Shown piece after piece: positions 19,098 to 33,200 of a stretch of 64,000 nt of DNA. Position numbers and translations under genes: made by a program. The stretch is from Labyrinthula sp. Ha. Taxonomy: Eukaryota; Sar; Bigyra; Labyrinthulida; Labyrinthulaceae. The stretch lies in contig JAALGZ010000017.1 in the NCBI GenBank assembly GCA_015227615.1, forward strand, positions 310,001 through 374,000, read 5' to 3'. The notes beneath the pieces are model-generated. The model was not told the origin of the DNA. It ran no database searches and was given only the letters and a program-made list of their open reading frames with translations. How positions within the stretch are numbered: position 1 is the first letter of the stretch; the number at the start of each line of letters is the position of its first letter.

Positions 19098-22000
19098 TGT
19101 GTAATCTAAAAAGCATGATTTCCAACGAATTTACCTATATAGGTATAAAATTATGATATCAACATAATATTAACGTTAGGTAATAGATAAACTTATTTTC
19201 TACTATAATTATTTGTAATACTCTTGAAATTTAGAAACTTTATCTGTATTGTTATGTTGTTACTATTTTTTAGCATAATGGTACGTGCAAGATTAAGAGT
19301 TATGCAGTTATATTCAAATGGTTCGCAATTCGCATCTAAATGACAAAAAAAAAAGAAAAGAAAAATAGAATTGAATACAAATTTTGTTCTCAGTTTAAGC
19401 TCCTCTTACATTTTTCAATTATCTATAAGGGGTTCCCTATTACTCGAGAAATTTGAGCAATTTGTTGCAGTTACTAGTCACTCGCGCTTAGTGTTTAGTA
19501 CTGTTGGGTGCTTAGGACACAAGTTTGATTAATTAAGACATTTTCTTGAAAAAGAAAGAGTTGCTACAGCACAATGACCTAGAGTTTGCACTGTTTCTAG
19601 TGTTTTATTCTAGTATTAGACATCCATAGTTTGAATGCTGTCTCTAATAAAGTTGGTAATTTGTTTCGCTTTCTTTTTGGTTAAAATACCTCTTGCCAGT
19701 CGTAACTGATAAAGACAAACAACACCTAGCTTCCACAAAGTTAAAAACAAATAATGAACCTAAGGCACAGCAACCTTTATAGGATGCCCATCCAGTAAAT
19801 CAAAACCTACAGCTGGATTGCATCGCTAGACTCCCCGGCTCTTACTGAGGGTTCTAACTGTAAAGGTGAACACTTCATAGATATTGGGATAGGAGTTCAA
19901 CTTATCCAAAAAAATCTCACTATCAAATCATAATTTGTTGGAGAGCATTAAACTTTATATGAATTTTATTTGAATACTTTCTTTAGGTGGAGTATGAACT
20001 AGAACGGAAGCCAAAATCAACGAATAAAAACAAGACTGAACGAGCAAAATATATAAAGTATTGTCACAACACGCAACAACTTGAGTAAAAATTTTAATAA
20101 TTATCAAAAAATATTGAGGCAAAAGCTGAAGGATAGTGAAGCCAAGTAGGAATCTAAAGCATGTTCTTGGACGAAGAAATGAAAGAGATTCCATGGAGAA
20201 CAAACCTCTCCGAAGCTACCTGAGAAAATGCGGAGTATTCAACGATGTTTTTAAGAAAACGGCGGACATAGGGTAAATTTAATCGGATCTTAAGGCATGT
20301 TTAGTACATTTAAGAAGAAAAGCACGGCTATCAAGCAAATTATAAATCAAACACATCATCATGTGAAAGTTGCGCCAATATTTCTTATCCGACTAGGGTC
20401 TTCATTTGGAAGCAGTGTGATCAGTTGGCTTAAGAGAAAAACGAAAAATACATAAAACGAGAAAAAGCAAAACATTTTCTCAGGAGGCATTGAAATGGAA
20501 ATATGGTGTCTAAAAAGTTTCACGGAATGGGCATAAAGTGTGAGTTTTAATCCGAGGCGAAAATTTTTCTAGTTATTACACTCTGGTAACCACTCTTCCA
20601 TACTTTGTACCAAATTATCTGTTTCAATAACTCAGTGCAAGATGATTGCTACTTATGATTCCGTCTAATGTGCTAAGAGAAATAAAAATTTTCTTAAAAT
20701 CTTCATCACGCCTTCTGGTTAAACCATATCGAGGACACCTCTGCCAGCTCAACAAAAGAGGATCAGTACTTCTGTCTAAGAAATGTAGATCTCTTCAAGA
20801 AAACCCTAAGACTCGAAAGAGGATATATATATTTTGAGTTTTCTTAGAAATCTTTAATTACAATAAGTTAATTATGTTTCTCAGCGGGATTGGGTCTAAT
20901 AAATTGATATTTTTATATTAATATTCATAGCTGTATACATGTTAATGGTTGATTATTAGCAATATTTTATAATGAATACAACTTTGGACTAGATTGACCA
21001 GGACCACACAAACATATTAATTTTGAACTAGCATTATATCAAAAAGAAAGCTTTTAAGACATTGTATGTGGCTCAAGTGGAGCATATTCTCGGATTGCCT
21101 TTGTCTTACTAAACCATTTAAATGAGTTTTCTTTCGGTGCAAGAACATATTATTTTATTTCCTTCATTTTGACAAGGCGTATGTGGCACTATTTTGTATT
21201 GATAGACTACTGATAACCCAAATAAAATAATAATTTATAAAAAATTCATATCTCATACTTCATGTTCCCTACAATAAACTAAATAATTCTCAGGTATCTG
21301 GAGACAAGCTTTATCAAAGCTGATGCGCAGTCTCGGAATACCTCCCTAATGTGGAAATACTTTGGAGAAAAATCTACACACAAACGGAGCAACATGTAAC
21401 TAGAGAACAGAAGCAACAGGAAGGGGTTCAAGAACAGTGGCATATCATTGTATTTAACAGTAAGATCATATAAAACATTTTCAAGGTATATTGCTAGATT
21501 GTCCAGACCTATTTCGATATCCAAATGGAGAAAAACATAATAACTCTCAAAGCTGAAGAAAGAATAGTGTCCTAAAGAGTAACATAAGAATTCAAACAAC
21601 CGAGTTTAAATACTAACAGCACGCATATTACTAATGTAATAAAGATTACAGACTTAGAGGAAGTTAGCTAATGAAAGTAGCCCTAAGAGAATAACGGAAC
21701 ATTGTAGCTATTAGTCAACCGGCAAGCTCTGGAAGCAGTACATAAAAAATATATATTACACTAATTAGAGTAGAATTTTAACTGTATGTATTCGCGAATA
21801 CAAAGTTATTACAGATCTTTCAAGATTGTTTTAAATCCTGAATCACTTACAGAGATTTGTGCAAAGCAAATCTTAGTAAAAACCGCTATAAGATCTGCTG
21901 AATATCTCGTATGACTGCTCTTGTAATAACTGGAAACTTGTGCAATCACATATTATAAACAAGATTTCAACGTTTCTGAATCGAAAAAGAAAAGAAAGTA

Positions 22001-24574
22001 TTTCACTAAAGGAAAAATATAATAGTTACATACCCTTTTCCTTACTCTACAAGGAAAGCAGTATCAAGCTAACATAGACCATACTACAAGAAAATTTTTG
22101 CAAAGTCTAATCATTCATTCTTGCATAGATCGTTAGCGCTATTTTATTCCATTGTATACTTAGCTTTATTAGAATAAGGAAATAAGATATTAATAAAGAC
22201 TGTTAATATCTTCAGACACAATTGCAATCATTATACTAGTCCATAGGGAACGAAAATTCTGCTAGCCCAATATGTACCACTGTCCATGTACATTTCAGTT
22301 CTGGAACTATACTCAATTGTTCCTCAAGAGTGAATTAAAATAGTTTGAATCCTTTATGTTTCCTCTAGACTTCAACAAACATATTAATCTTCTTTTCATA
22401 CATGTTTAGTATCTCTTTGAGATTACTTGGCTTCTAAGAATCAGTACTTCAGCTGTGACAACATGTTGTCATTCTAGCGACACAACTTTTTTGATAACGT
22501 TAAAATATGTTTTCGCTTAATAGTGTAATTACCCAAGCAATCATAGATTTTCTATAATGGCTATAATTCTATGTAATTATTTTCAAGAGGTAACCTGAAG
22601 CTAATGTTCACCTTCAGCAAACAAATCAACGGTACTTTAATATATATATTTTGCAGGAATTTATGAGTTTATTTACTGAAATCAGTAATATATTGCATCA
22701 GATATTTTGAAAATAAATCTTTTTAGGTATTTATAACGTATATCCATGAGGATATTTAATATAAATGATGTAGTACACATTTCATACACCGTTTAGATGT
22801 GTTGCTTCTTAAATAAAGAACCATAAAATTCGTTTCTATATATTTACCAAGAGGTTTTTAGTCCAAAGGTTTTAAATGAATATATAATATAGGGAGAAAA
22901 TAATAAGTTCCTTCTTTTTTTATATTGGTCCATTCAATGTGCTGGCTTCGTTGACTAAGGTATATTATTAATTCATATATACTTAAGAAATTAACATAAT
23001 TTTGTCTCATACAAAGAACAGTCATGCTAATTCAAATCCAGTTCACACGGAGTTAAGCGCGTGTACTAGTGCTTATGTCAATAATAGAATCACTTAAAGG
23101 AAACCTCCCTATTTATGCTTGCATAAACCCTTGGAGTTGGTATGATTACAGATATAGACAGCATAATAAGTTTTTCTACTGTTATCTTGCATTTTAATAA
23201 ACTACGAACTTAATTCCAAGTAAGAATAGCCTATTACCAATGTTTATTTGGTTCTAATTGAATATCTAAGCCAAATTTGTACTTTAATATTTACTTGAGT
23301 AAACCCTTGCTGGTGCTTTTCAGGAATATCATCTGTGATTAGTTACTGGCCCAGTTTATCTTTTTCGACCTGAGAGCTGGTCACTTATTAGTTTTGACCT
23401 CGTTTCTCCTATTTAGTATTGCCATTAATGAATTGTCAAACAAATTGCTTAGGTAGGTTCCCATTATGTGATCATGGGTACTTGAGCTATATATCTAGCG
23501 TATATATGCTAACTTTCATACGAATATCATGTTCTCTCAAACTCTAAATACATGCTAAATATCTAGCTGACAGGGATTGGTATATCAACTACAATAAACC
23601 ATAGCTATACGTGTTGGTACAAATTGCGGTGGAAATTTAATTTCGCATGCTGATAGGAAAGATAGAAGGGAATATACAGCTTACCGCATTTGAGAGCTTG
23701 GTCTTGCTCAACGCAATAAAAAAACAATATTTTAGTTTAAGCTTTGAAAGTGTATTAATTTAAAACACATTACAAGTTTTCCTTAGGGGTAGTATTTGTA
23801 GCAATAACTTGATCCTTTATCATTTTGGGCACCCATGGAGAGAAAATAGTTTTTCAGGAACCATTTCTTTTTGATTTGTATGAAAAAAAAGCGACTTTTG
23901 AGAACCTTATATGAAGCCAATCTATACTAACTGAAAATTGCTTTTACGATAACAAAATCTAAATATTGTAATATACAGAGAAAAACGTATCAAATTGTCA
24001 TCACAAAAATAATTTTATTGCGAGATGCGAACTATGAGAATGTATTGTATTCTGAAAAGAAAGAATAGAAGCATTAAGTTTCATCTGAACATTTCTGACT
24101 CTATCTAGGAATGAACAACTGGTTGTATAATTTGTTTTTCATTACTCATTCAAAAATACCTAGCTTCATTGTTATTTTGTGTTAGAAAAAGTATTGTGTG
24201 TTTTGTTCAACTTAAAGGTTAGTTGTAAAGAGAACTACTTGTCATTTCACTAGCTAACTCTGGCAACAGCATTCATAATACTCTTAACTAATAAACAAAT
24301 AATATTCCTAATTTGATGTCAAAGATTAATTATTTTTTTGGAAAAGGAAATGAAAATTGAAATTTTTGTTTATTTATTACTCTAAGACTATTTCCCTACG
24401 TTAAATATAAAAAAAAAATGACATTTCTATTAAGAACATATTTGTTCCATCGCTAAAAACCAACAAGAATTTGTTACTAAATTATTTACCATCCCGAAGA
24501 GTGCAAAATTGGGAAGAATACTCTACAAAAATTTTAGACTACATATACAAAGAAAAACATAGTTTTTACATTTG
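19098..24574. other. intergenic desert, AT-rich
   Basis: About 5.5 kb without a recognisable gene. The longest open frame (minus, 21279-21599) is hydrophobic and shows no family motif. No tandem repeat or RNA gene was recognised. Confidence 0.5.
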
Positions 24575-25701
24575 TTAAAAAAATAAAACAGAAAAAGCTG
24601 GAAAAATACATCCTAAAAATAAATAAATATAAGAATATTACCAATATGAAAATGTATGAGATATTGAAAAGTAACTTGACTTGCAGGAAAAGTAATAAAC
24701 AAAATATAAGTTACAAAACCAAATCCAGACCAAGCACAAATAATATTTCTACTAAACTGAATTCTAGAAAAAAACTCATGAATTTTATATTGTGTTTCAC
24801 TTGAAGAATGAGATTTAACTGAAGGTGAAATATAGCTTGTAACTACCTTATTTTCTGTATTTTGTATATTTTTTAACATTTTTAAATCTTTGAGCATTGC
24901 GGAAAATAAAATAAAAGATAAGAAAAACATATAAAAATAAAAAATAGCACCTGTTATATTAAGAAATAATTCTACAGTTTGTAAAGATCGAAGTGATTCA
25001 AACTCAATATCTTCTTCATCTCTTAAGAATTCTATTACAAAAGGTGCAACAAAATAAAGTGAAGAAAATATGAAAATATCATAAAATGCAGCAAATTTTT
25101 TTTGATATTGAAAAAATAATTCTAAATCTATACCAAAAGCTGTTACTCTTAAACTATACATTTGTCTTGCTTTCACAATTTGCCAACTCGCGTGTTTATA
25201 AAAATAAAAATATATTGTTGAATTTTTACAAATTTTAAAACAAGAAAATAAAATTGAAGTTGAAAGTGTAAATGGATAATTTGCTTGTTTTCCAAGTGAT
25301 ATTTTTAATATTGCATATATCATGAAAATAAGAAAACCAAGAGTTCTAAAAATATGAACTATTCTGAATCTTTGTCTTTTTTTTTGTAATATTGAAACTA
25401 AAAAAGAAATAAATGTAACAAAAAGACAAAGTGAAAAAAGACCTGTCATTAAGGGTTCATATCTTGTACAAGGTGCTGATTGTAGTAAACTATTTTTATA
25501 CGCATCAACTGAAACAAAATCTTCTATCTCGGTTAAATTATAAAAAACTTCAGAACCACCTGATCCATAATCAACTAGTGACATAAAATCAAGAGAATTT
25601 TCCCAATATTTATCACAAATACAAATATTATCAATACATTGTCCATGTGCTCCACATAAATCTTCAACTGGTTTTGTTTTTCCTAAGAGAGTTAAACACA
25701 T
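24575..25701 (-). CDS. EGF-like, seven-segment membrane protein, 2 exons
   Basis: Exons are 24642-25701 and 24575-24612, joined over a 29-nt GT-AG intron (24613-24641); 365 residues. Without splicing the frame runs into intron sequence; splicing gives HFHIGCIFPAFSVLFF and completes a hydrophobic segment. The N-terminal part has an EGF-like knuckle (CGAHGQCIDNICIC, about 16-29), then seven hydrophobic segments starting near residues 84, 118, 145, 210, 243, 325 and 345. Between the fifth and sixth lies a Ser/Lys-rich polar loop, probably cytosolic. No signal peptide is visible, so an upstream exon may be missing. The shape resembles adhesion-type seven-pass receptors, but no receptor family motif is present. 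Function unknown. Confidence 0.62.
24613..24641 (-). other. 29-nt spliceosomal intron
   Basis: GTAATA donor, TTTTTAG acceptor, phase 1. It lies in the 3' part of the EGF-like membrane protein gene and is of the same size class as the NOL12 introns. Confidence 0.65.
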
Positions 25702-26357
25702 TTTTATTTAGTTTTCGTACAAAAAAAAAGTGACGAACTTCACTCCCAGTTCAGATGATATCTCGACAGTACTTATAAATAATACATATTCTATAAATAG
25801 TAAATATGAATAGTTCTCCTCATGTTTTCGTTAATTTCGTATTGCTTTACCAGACCAAGAGTGTTCACTGCTCTCTTTATACTGTATAATTAGTTTCCCA
25901 ACGCCCAATTATGCCCAAAATACTAATCAGATTTAGCCGTTAACCGCCGTATATTCTCCAGCTTTCAGTAATGCGGTATTGAAAATACCCATAATAGTTA
26001 TTGACTAGAAAGAAAGAAGAATCATTGTAAAATAAAGAGATATTTATTCGTTTTTGCAAGTATTACGTTCTTTATACAGATAGATATGTTCTTGTTGAAC
26101 AAATATAAGAAGTAAACCAGGATAACCACCTTTTTGGCAAGTTCTAAGAAAAATGGGATATAATCTGTAAATCATTTTAGAGGCACAAATATTGCTTCTT
26201 GACCGGTCTACAGAGCTAGCAAACCTCCTCTTAGTCAGATATCTGTATATTTTCACAACAAATCTTGTTGGTGCCCTATTAAAGAGACATTTTGACTTAT
26301 ACAACTTCTGTTGCTTTCTTAACAAACTTCTATAATTATCTTTGCTAAAGAAATTCA

Positions 26358-26516
26358 CATCTATCTATACGAATAGATGGCTAGCCTAGTTTCCCATATG
26401 AAACCGCTTATCTGACAGCAGGACCGTTTCTATTTGGGAAAACTAGGGCACGAGGAATAGTATTCTTATTATGACAGGCGAAAGTTGCGAAGGCTCGTAT
26501 CCCTTCGCAGCACTTG
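26358..26516. other. three consecutive hairpins, possible structured RNA
   Basis: Hairpin 1: CATCTAT (26358-26364) with ATAGATG (26373-26379), perfect 7 bp, 8-nt loop. Hairpin 2: about 20 bp, CCTAGTTTCCCATATGAAAC (26385-26404) with its near-complement at 26426-26447, 21-nt loop. Hairpin 3: AAGTTGCGAAGG (26482-26493) with CCTTCGCA plus ACTT (26502-26516), two-base bulge, 8-nt loop. The block is GC-richer than its surroundings. It matches no snRNA, SRP, RNase P or tRNA that I recognise. It may be a non-coding RNA or the leader of the decayed element that follows. Confidence 0.4.
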
Positions 26517-26519
26517 GTT

Positions 26520-28790
26520 ATTATACCTAAAACCCACACTTTCACTTTAAAACCCAAGGAGCAAAGGAAAATGTCTCAGTTTCCTTGTGCCACTACCCGG
26601 ATATACCAGCCTAAAGGACAAAGAAGTAAAATAAAAGCACACCAACTTGTTAGAAGAAGTAATCTAGATATTAGTTTTGCAGCAATTTCAAAATAGAGCA
26701 ATTGTGCTTCATCAAAGTGGACTAGCGAGGACAGCAAAGAGAATACTTTGAGAAAGACAGCGATGTGTATTATAAAGCTGAAGAAACCGAGCGTTGGAAT
26801 AGCGGAATTTTTGAAAACAACTAGTAAAACACGCAACATGAAAGGGTTTTTATACGACTTAGTTGAGGTAAGATGGACAATTATACCATTGGCAGCGCTT
26901 TATGTGCTACCAAAAATCCTCGAGCTAAGAAAATAGGCTCTGTGAAAGCAGATAGACTATTACATACCAATTCTGTTGCTTCAAAGCAATTATCCGCGAG
27001 TCATTGCTGTTAGCATCATAAGACAGTATATATGTTGGTTGGCTACTCAAAGTGAAGCCAACAGAGTTCTCAATTCTAGATGTCTACAAAAAACCTGCTA
27101 CAATTTTAGCCCACACGCTCACAGTAAGACTGAACCGAGCTCAAGACATTTACCCAGTTCTCCTAAATCGCCATTTGATGCTCTATTATTAATGCGAACT
27201 AAGTCCTAATAGTATCAAGATTATACCTGAAGAACCTGAGTGTGAGATAAAGAAAACAGTATTAGAAATAACTAAGAAACAGGAAACTGCATAAGAACCT
27301 GCTCCAACAGTTTGCATTTTAGTAGAATCGAGCTCAAAACAGCAAGTACCACTTTATTCCGAGGTAGCTAAGAAGATAACGAAAATTAAGCTTGAAACAT
27401 AATATAACGAAACGCTTCCATAGGTCAACAAATGAAGCAATGGATATCTAAAAAAAGGGGACTTTCAGCGAGATGATCCTTTGGGGTATACAGAGAAGGG
27501 CAAATTTCCCTTCTCTAAATCTACGACTTATAAATTTAATTTTAATCAAAATGTTAAAACTTGAGTGTTGAATGCAAAGTTCTAGCATATGTTCAGGTCT
27601 TAGTCAATATTTTCGTTTCAACAAATAGGCATCAACAGCAAAAGAAAAATCGGAGATTGGACAAATACCGAAAACCGCATATTTATTGTTAAACGAACCT
27701 TTGAATGAAGCATTGGCGATCGTACGAGTAGAAAACTGAGTCTCCAGATTTGCAGACAAGCTGTTTCTAGATGGCTTACTGAGAGGCGAAGCAGGACAGC
27801 AATATATATATTGGGAACGTGATATTTACCTAATGAGCAATACGTTAAGGTTTATAATTACATACGCTGACAGAAGTTAATCCATATAAAATAATGTTTT
27901 AGGATGTTACAAATAGGAGCACAAGTCTAACCAACATACCAATGAAAGGGTCCATTGAGTAATGAAGGTTCTTCCAGTAGTATTTATCCATCTAACTTGG
28001 TGAATTTAGACAAGAAATAATGCTTCATATCCAGACAAAGACATCAATATTAAATTATTTTAACTCAGTATTTCATAATCAATTGTTTAAGCTGACAAAA
28101 TTTTCTTACCGAAACCATGAAGTGTTGCAACATACAAATTGTATGTAGTCACTTTTGTTGTCAGTATCGCCTCAGTATAAATAAGTTTCTTACTGAGGGC
28201 AAAGTACCATCATAATTGCAGATCAATAGCAGCTCCTGTGCTACGTATATGCACTAAAACCAAAAAAGTTTTAATAACTGCTATCCAAGTTTAACTCAAA
28301 ATAATTCGAAAAGTGTAACCTCAAAAGTCCTCAGGAGCTTAACAGTGTTAATTTTGTTGCATGATCTACAGAGAATCCATCAAAGATTTGTTCGTTTATT
28401 AAAAGTGAGTTAGTTGGCATAAGGTACTAGTACCCATCACATTCTTTGTCTTAGTACATATACAACCATAACTATAGGATTAATATTCAAGAATAATAAT
28501 ATATTTTTATTGATTTGTGTTTTATGATTCAAGTGTCTTCCGGTAATTTTATTCGTTCTTGTTTCCTTATGATACATGGCATTCTGTTTTAATCCCCTAC
28601 AGGGTCCTCACTTGCGACTAGATTCAATCTTCAAACTCAATTGGTGATACATCTTCAATACTTGCCTGTTGAAGTTTTTTGGTTAACTAACACAAAAAAA
28701 CTTACCAAAAGCGGTTAAAATATCAAAAATGTGTTGAGTTTGAGATTCTATGAAGGAAAATATAGTGAATCGGAACCATATCTAAGGTGG
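26520..28790. other. decayed sequence, possibly retroelement-derived
   Basis: Several open stretches of 60-80 codons on plus are separated by stops and frame changes. Their less AT-rich composition suggests former coding sequence. I recognise no motif in them; their position upstream of a possible reverse-transcriptase remnant suggests a gag-like origin. Confidence 0.3.
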
Positions 28791-28794
28791 GATT

Positions 28795-30246
28795 GTGGAT
28801 CAAGCTATAGGTTATTTTGTAGCATTTTTTAATGAAGGTCACCGTGTGACTCTTCACGGTAGTTCAAACGATCGCTCAGAGAATATGGACATACCATATA
28901 AGTGGACTACGCATTTTCATAACGGAGCTTTTTCTGCTGGGATGAGCGCTTTATGCCATCCTGCAGGATTTTTTGCAAGTATAAGCAATTCATATAAGTT
29001 GTGCTATATATGCTTTCAGATGAGTCACTGTTTTAATGCTGATTATGGTATAAATTGTTATCTTCATTATTCGGGGCTGTCTTGGTTTTTGCAATGTTGT
29101 TTCTGAAAACCTGATATCTAGTTGGCAGTGAACCTTCCCCAGCATGTGCAGAGCCTTTGTTGATGGAGACGATCTGTCATTTAAATTTGACTGTATCTTT
29201 GCTAATCCACCTCGCAGGCTTGAATCTTGTCTTTGTTCTGGACATTATTATCTGATATTCTAAAGATTTTATAAATCTTTCATGATTTTGCTTTACAAAG
29301 CGTTATTTGTTTTTTCTTTTGTTTATTGAGAGTTTGTAAGTGTTGTAATGGATCAGTGTTGCTAATCCTCATGTTGTTTAAATAACACCAGTTGCAAAAC
29401 TTTTGGTTAATTCACTGGATTATTGCATTTAAATTAAAGTTCTTGAAGAATCTAATACATTCTTAAGTTAAATACAAAAATTTTAACATTCTCCAAGCAA
29501 TTTCCCCTATGGGCCCATTTATATTTCTTGGGAAAAGGCGAACTCTTCGGTATGCTTTTACATCTTCAAACCACTTGCTCCAGCTATATAGTTCAGGTAA
29601 AATAACAAATTCTTGGATTTTTTCTTATACCTTTCCTGGTATTGCTGGATGGCAATCTATATTGATATAAGCTCAGTCTACATTTCTAGAATCTAGACTT
29701 GTGAAATGTACTGAAATTAGATAGGAAGATACACTTTTAGGCAATATATGTCAAAGAGCTTGTGGTTTTCTAGTTCCAATTATATTTGTAAACAATAAAA
29801 TGGTTGTGCATGAGAATGACCTGTCAATCTAGGTAAGCATTGCTGTCATTTTTTCAATACCTCTAGGTGGGTTCTCGACTAAAGAAAATATCAATAATTT
29901 TAAATATCTTTTGTATTTGAAGTTTTTTCATAATAATTCTCAAGGTATTAGTAAACATTGTTTTCAAGATTATATAGATGTATTTATGGTTCAGTGGGAA
30001 GATTACCCGATCAGGTTGTACAGTCACTATTGGCTGATGAATTACTTTTTATATTTCATCTTCAGAAAAGGAGTTGAAAATATATCTGAAAAAATTTCAG
30101 TGAGGTTGCAATTTGTAAATCATTACAGATCATTTCTATTCTTTTATTATTCAAAACTAGCTGCCCAGCTGATTGGTACACCCATCTTTCTATGTATCCC
30201 ATATGTTTTCGTTTCGATCGCCTGTTTCTATATAATGCTTGTCTGA
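28795..30246 (+). pseudogene. possible Ty3/gypsy-like reverse transcriptase remnant
   Basis: The open frame at 29911-30246 contains YIDVFMVQW, comparable to the Y-x-D-D box with one Asp lost, and 50 residues later LQFVNHYRSFLFFYYSKLAA, which closely fits the Ty3/gypsy thumb/connection signature (LGLxNYYRRFIxNFSxIAxPL). The distance between them is shorter than usual, so a deletion is likely. The frame at 28795-29106 precedes it and may be another piece. No LTRs, integrase or RNase H motif were found. Relic status is clear if the call is right; the family is moderately supported. Confidence 0.35.
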
Positions 30247-33200
30247 ATATCTTAAAATCTCATAAATGATCTCTAGTATTCCATAATTACTTACTTTCGG
30301 TTTGAGAGTGGTCTATATGTCGAAACTATACTCGCAAAACCTGTAGGTTAATGAGAATATCATACATCTGCCTCGCATAATGATTTGTTATAGAACTTAA
30401 TACCAGGGTTTGAAGAACGTATTTATTTCTATATATTAGAAAGCGCGAAAACCGCCCTCTACTAATTAAAGCTTAGCTCTACATATTTCAAGATACAGAG
30501 TCTTAATGAACTTTCAATATGCTAAAATTTGAATCAGAAAGAATAAATTATATAAGCTTATGCCAACTCTTTGCATATTAAATAAAGGCTTAGCAAAACT
30601 TAAATAGGTTCATAAGATTTATTATATTTCCTGGTTTGTATATCTATAAATTTATATTATTGCAATTTTACTAAGACATATCCTATAAATCTCTGCCACT
30701 TTAAAATCACATTATTCATTTTCTATAGTTATATTTACTTTTTACAGTATTTATTATTCCGATGATACGAATACATAAAACTGATATAAAATAATATATA
30801 TATATAGGCTTTCAAAGTTAAAATAACATAAAAAAATACTTTCTAATATTTTGGGACAAACTTTACTTGAGATATAACATCTAATAACATATAAACTTAT
30901 TTTCTGGTAAAGCTCTTGGATTTTGAAAAGTTAGAAAGAAATTTTCAAAATATATATCTGATATCTTTTGATTTTTCTAGGGTAATTATGTATTCAAATG
31001 TTTATGAATATTTTGGAAACCAAATACTAAAGAGACCGACTGCTGATATTTCGTATGAAAAAAATGCAGATATTAGTTGCAACACCCCTGTGAAGTATAC
31101 AATGAAGATTTCAGGTTCAAATTAGGACTCAAGCTAATAAATTTTCTTTTCTATTTTCCTTATGATCTGGTTCTTATGACTGTATTGACTATTCCTCAAC
31201 AATGTAATATAATATTCGTGGATTCTACATCATGCACTATATTCTAATAATAAGTATCAAAAATTTAATACAGTCAATCTGAATATCTCAAGTGTAGGAA
31301 ACCGTTTAATTAAGACGATAAAAGCATAAAAACCACGATTACTAGAAATAACGCATATAGTATTTGTTAGTTTTTGTCACGAAATCTTCCTCAGATATGA
31401 TATTATCACCCAAAATATGTTTTACATTAAAAAAAGCTTTCCAACCATGTGCTTAATCAAAGTGTCCAATAAGGATGAGTACTTTAAACCCTAAAAAAGG
31501 CTAATTTTAAGGGTTCTTTTCACTAAGTTTGCAGATCTCTAAAAAAAACATGCATTCAAACGTAATATCAAGAAGAACAACTCTATAGATGATCTGATTC
31601 CTCTCAAACCCTAGAAATTACCCATGTACAACTTCTCAAACCATTTCTCAGGATTTATCTTTTCTGGTTAACTGTAACTCATCTAAACTTCATTCATAAA
31701 AGTCAAATGTTAAATATCTGCACATCTAAAAATACGAAGTTACTCAGTTTTTCTATAGTTCTCTAAGTTTTTATACGAGATAGCCCTAGTAATAAAAAGA
31801 AACATCGTAATATATAATTATACTTTTAAAGTTTTTTATATTTTTCAAAGAAATGCTGATACTGAGGTATAATACTGTTTCCTTAGCTTTATTTCATGTA
31901 AGTCCTCAAGAGATATATGTCTCTAGCTTAAATATATATCTCCAGTAAAAATAAAAAATCAGGTTCGGTCAAGAAAAATGAGTGTTCAAGAACTGAGGTA
32001 TTTTTATAAGCTTATTAATAATACATCCCATTTCTAAGACCTCACAAACTTAGAAAAAGGTTAACCTTAAATCCCAAGCGTTCATGAACGGGTAATGCCA
32101 AATAACGAAACATCATCAACAACAGTATACAGCCCGGGAAACGGGTAATTGACGGTTTTTCTATTTCTATTAGAAACCCCAAGAGTTCCCCTATTTACCA
32201 TAGTGATTGTTAGTTAGTTTAACATATCTGGGGCTGCAAAACCAGCTATAGCGTAATGAGAGTTGAATTTCTGCTCTTGTAAGTACGATTTGCCTAAAAT
32301 ATAACGTTGCTTAATAGTTGGTTCCAGTAAATGGAAGTAGAAACAGACAAGATTTAAAGTTTCTATTATACTTTATCATAAATTTTCCTTTCACATTGAT
32401 AAAACTCTAAAGAGACAAATTTCTTTTTATAAAAGTTTTGTTAAACTAAAACAACTTATATTAGAGTGCCTATCACTACTGAAAAATGGTGTGAATTCTA
32501 TTTTTGTAAGCATATGTTCAATTTTTTGACACTTTATTTTATACCTAAAGGGAAAATTGATACCCCTAACGGATATTATATTTCCGTGTTTGATCTAAAA
32601 TATATATTTTAGTATCATAATGAAGATGACGTGATTTTTTTTCTAAATAAGGCTATATTCTGAATCACCAGAGAATACTTGAACTTCTTATATTCAATAT
32701 CACTGGCGAAATTTATCTTTTTAACTGTAGTTTTTAATTTAAAAAACTGTAAGACGCCCTGAATGATTTCACTCTTATTATCAGTGCGAAATTAAGTTGG
32801 CATAATCAAGGAAGAAAGAATAAACCTATTAAAAAAATGAAAATTGAGACATATATCTCAAGAAAGGTGTACAAAGTGGATATTCTAAGCATAGAATATA
32901 CATAAATCAAAGCAAAACAATTAAAAGGTTAGAAAAAATGACGAAAATATATAATGAACGAAAGTAAGAGATCAAGTGACATTGTCTCGAGAATAGACTA
33001 AAAGAAATTTGAACCAATGTATATAAATAGTGATTTGCAAGTCATGAAAATACCATTAAACTCAAGAAATAGAAAATTAATTTGCTATATTTAATACGAA
33101 AAGTTACTTTGGTGACTATGGACACATGAAAATTTATAAAATTAGTAGAAATAATTTTGCTAGAAAGGACGTATTCAATACACAAACTTTGCCTGCCAAT

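Noticed and set aside
21279-21599. 106-codon hydrophobic frame on minus
   Set aside because: No recognisable motif; such frames are expected by chance in a 5.5-kb desert.
26044-26358. Basic 104-codon frame on minus
   Set aside because: It starts from GTG, shows no motif and overlaps the first hairpin by one base; composition fits chance or relic sequence.
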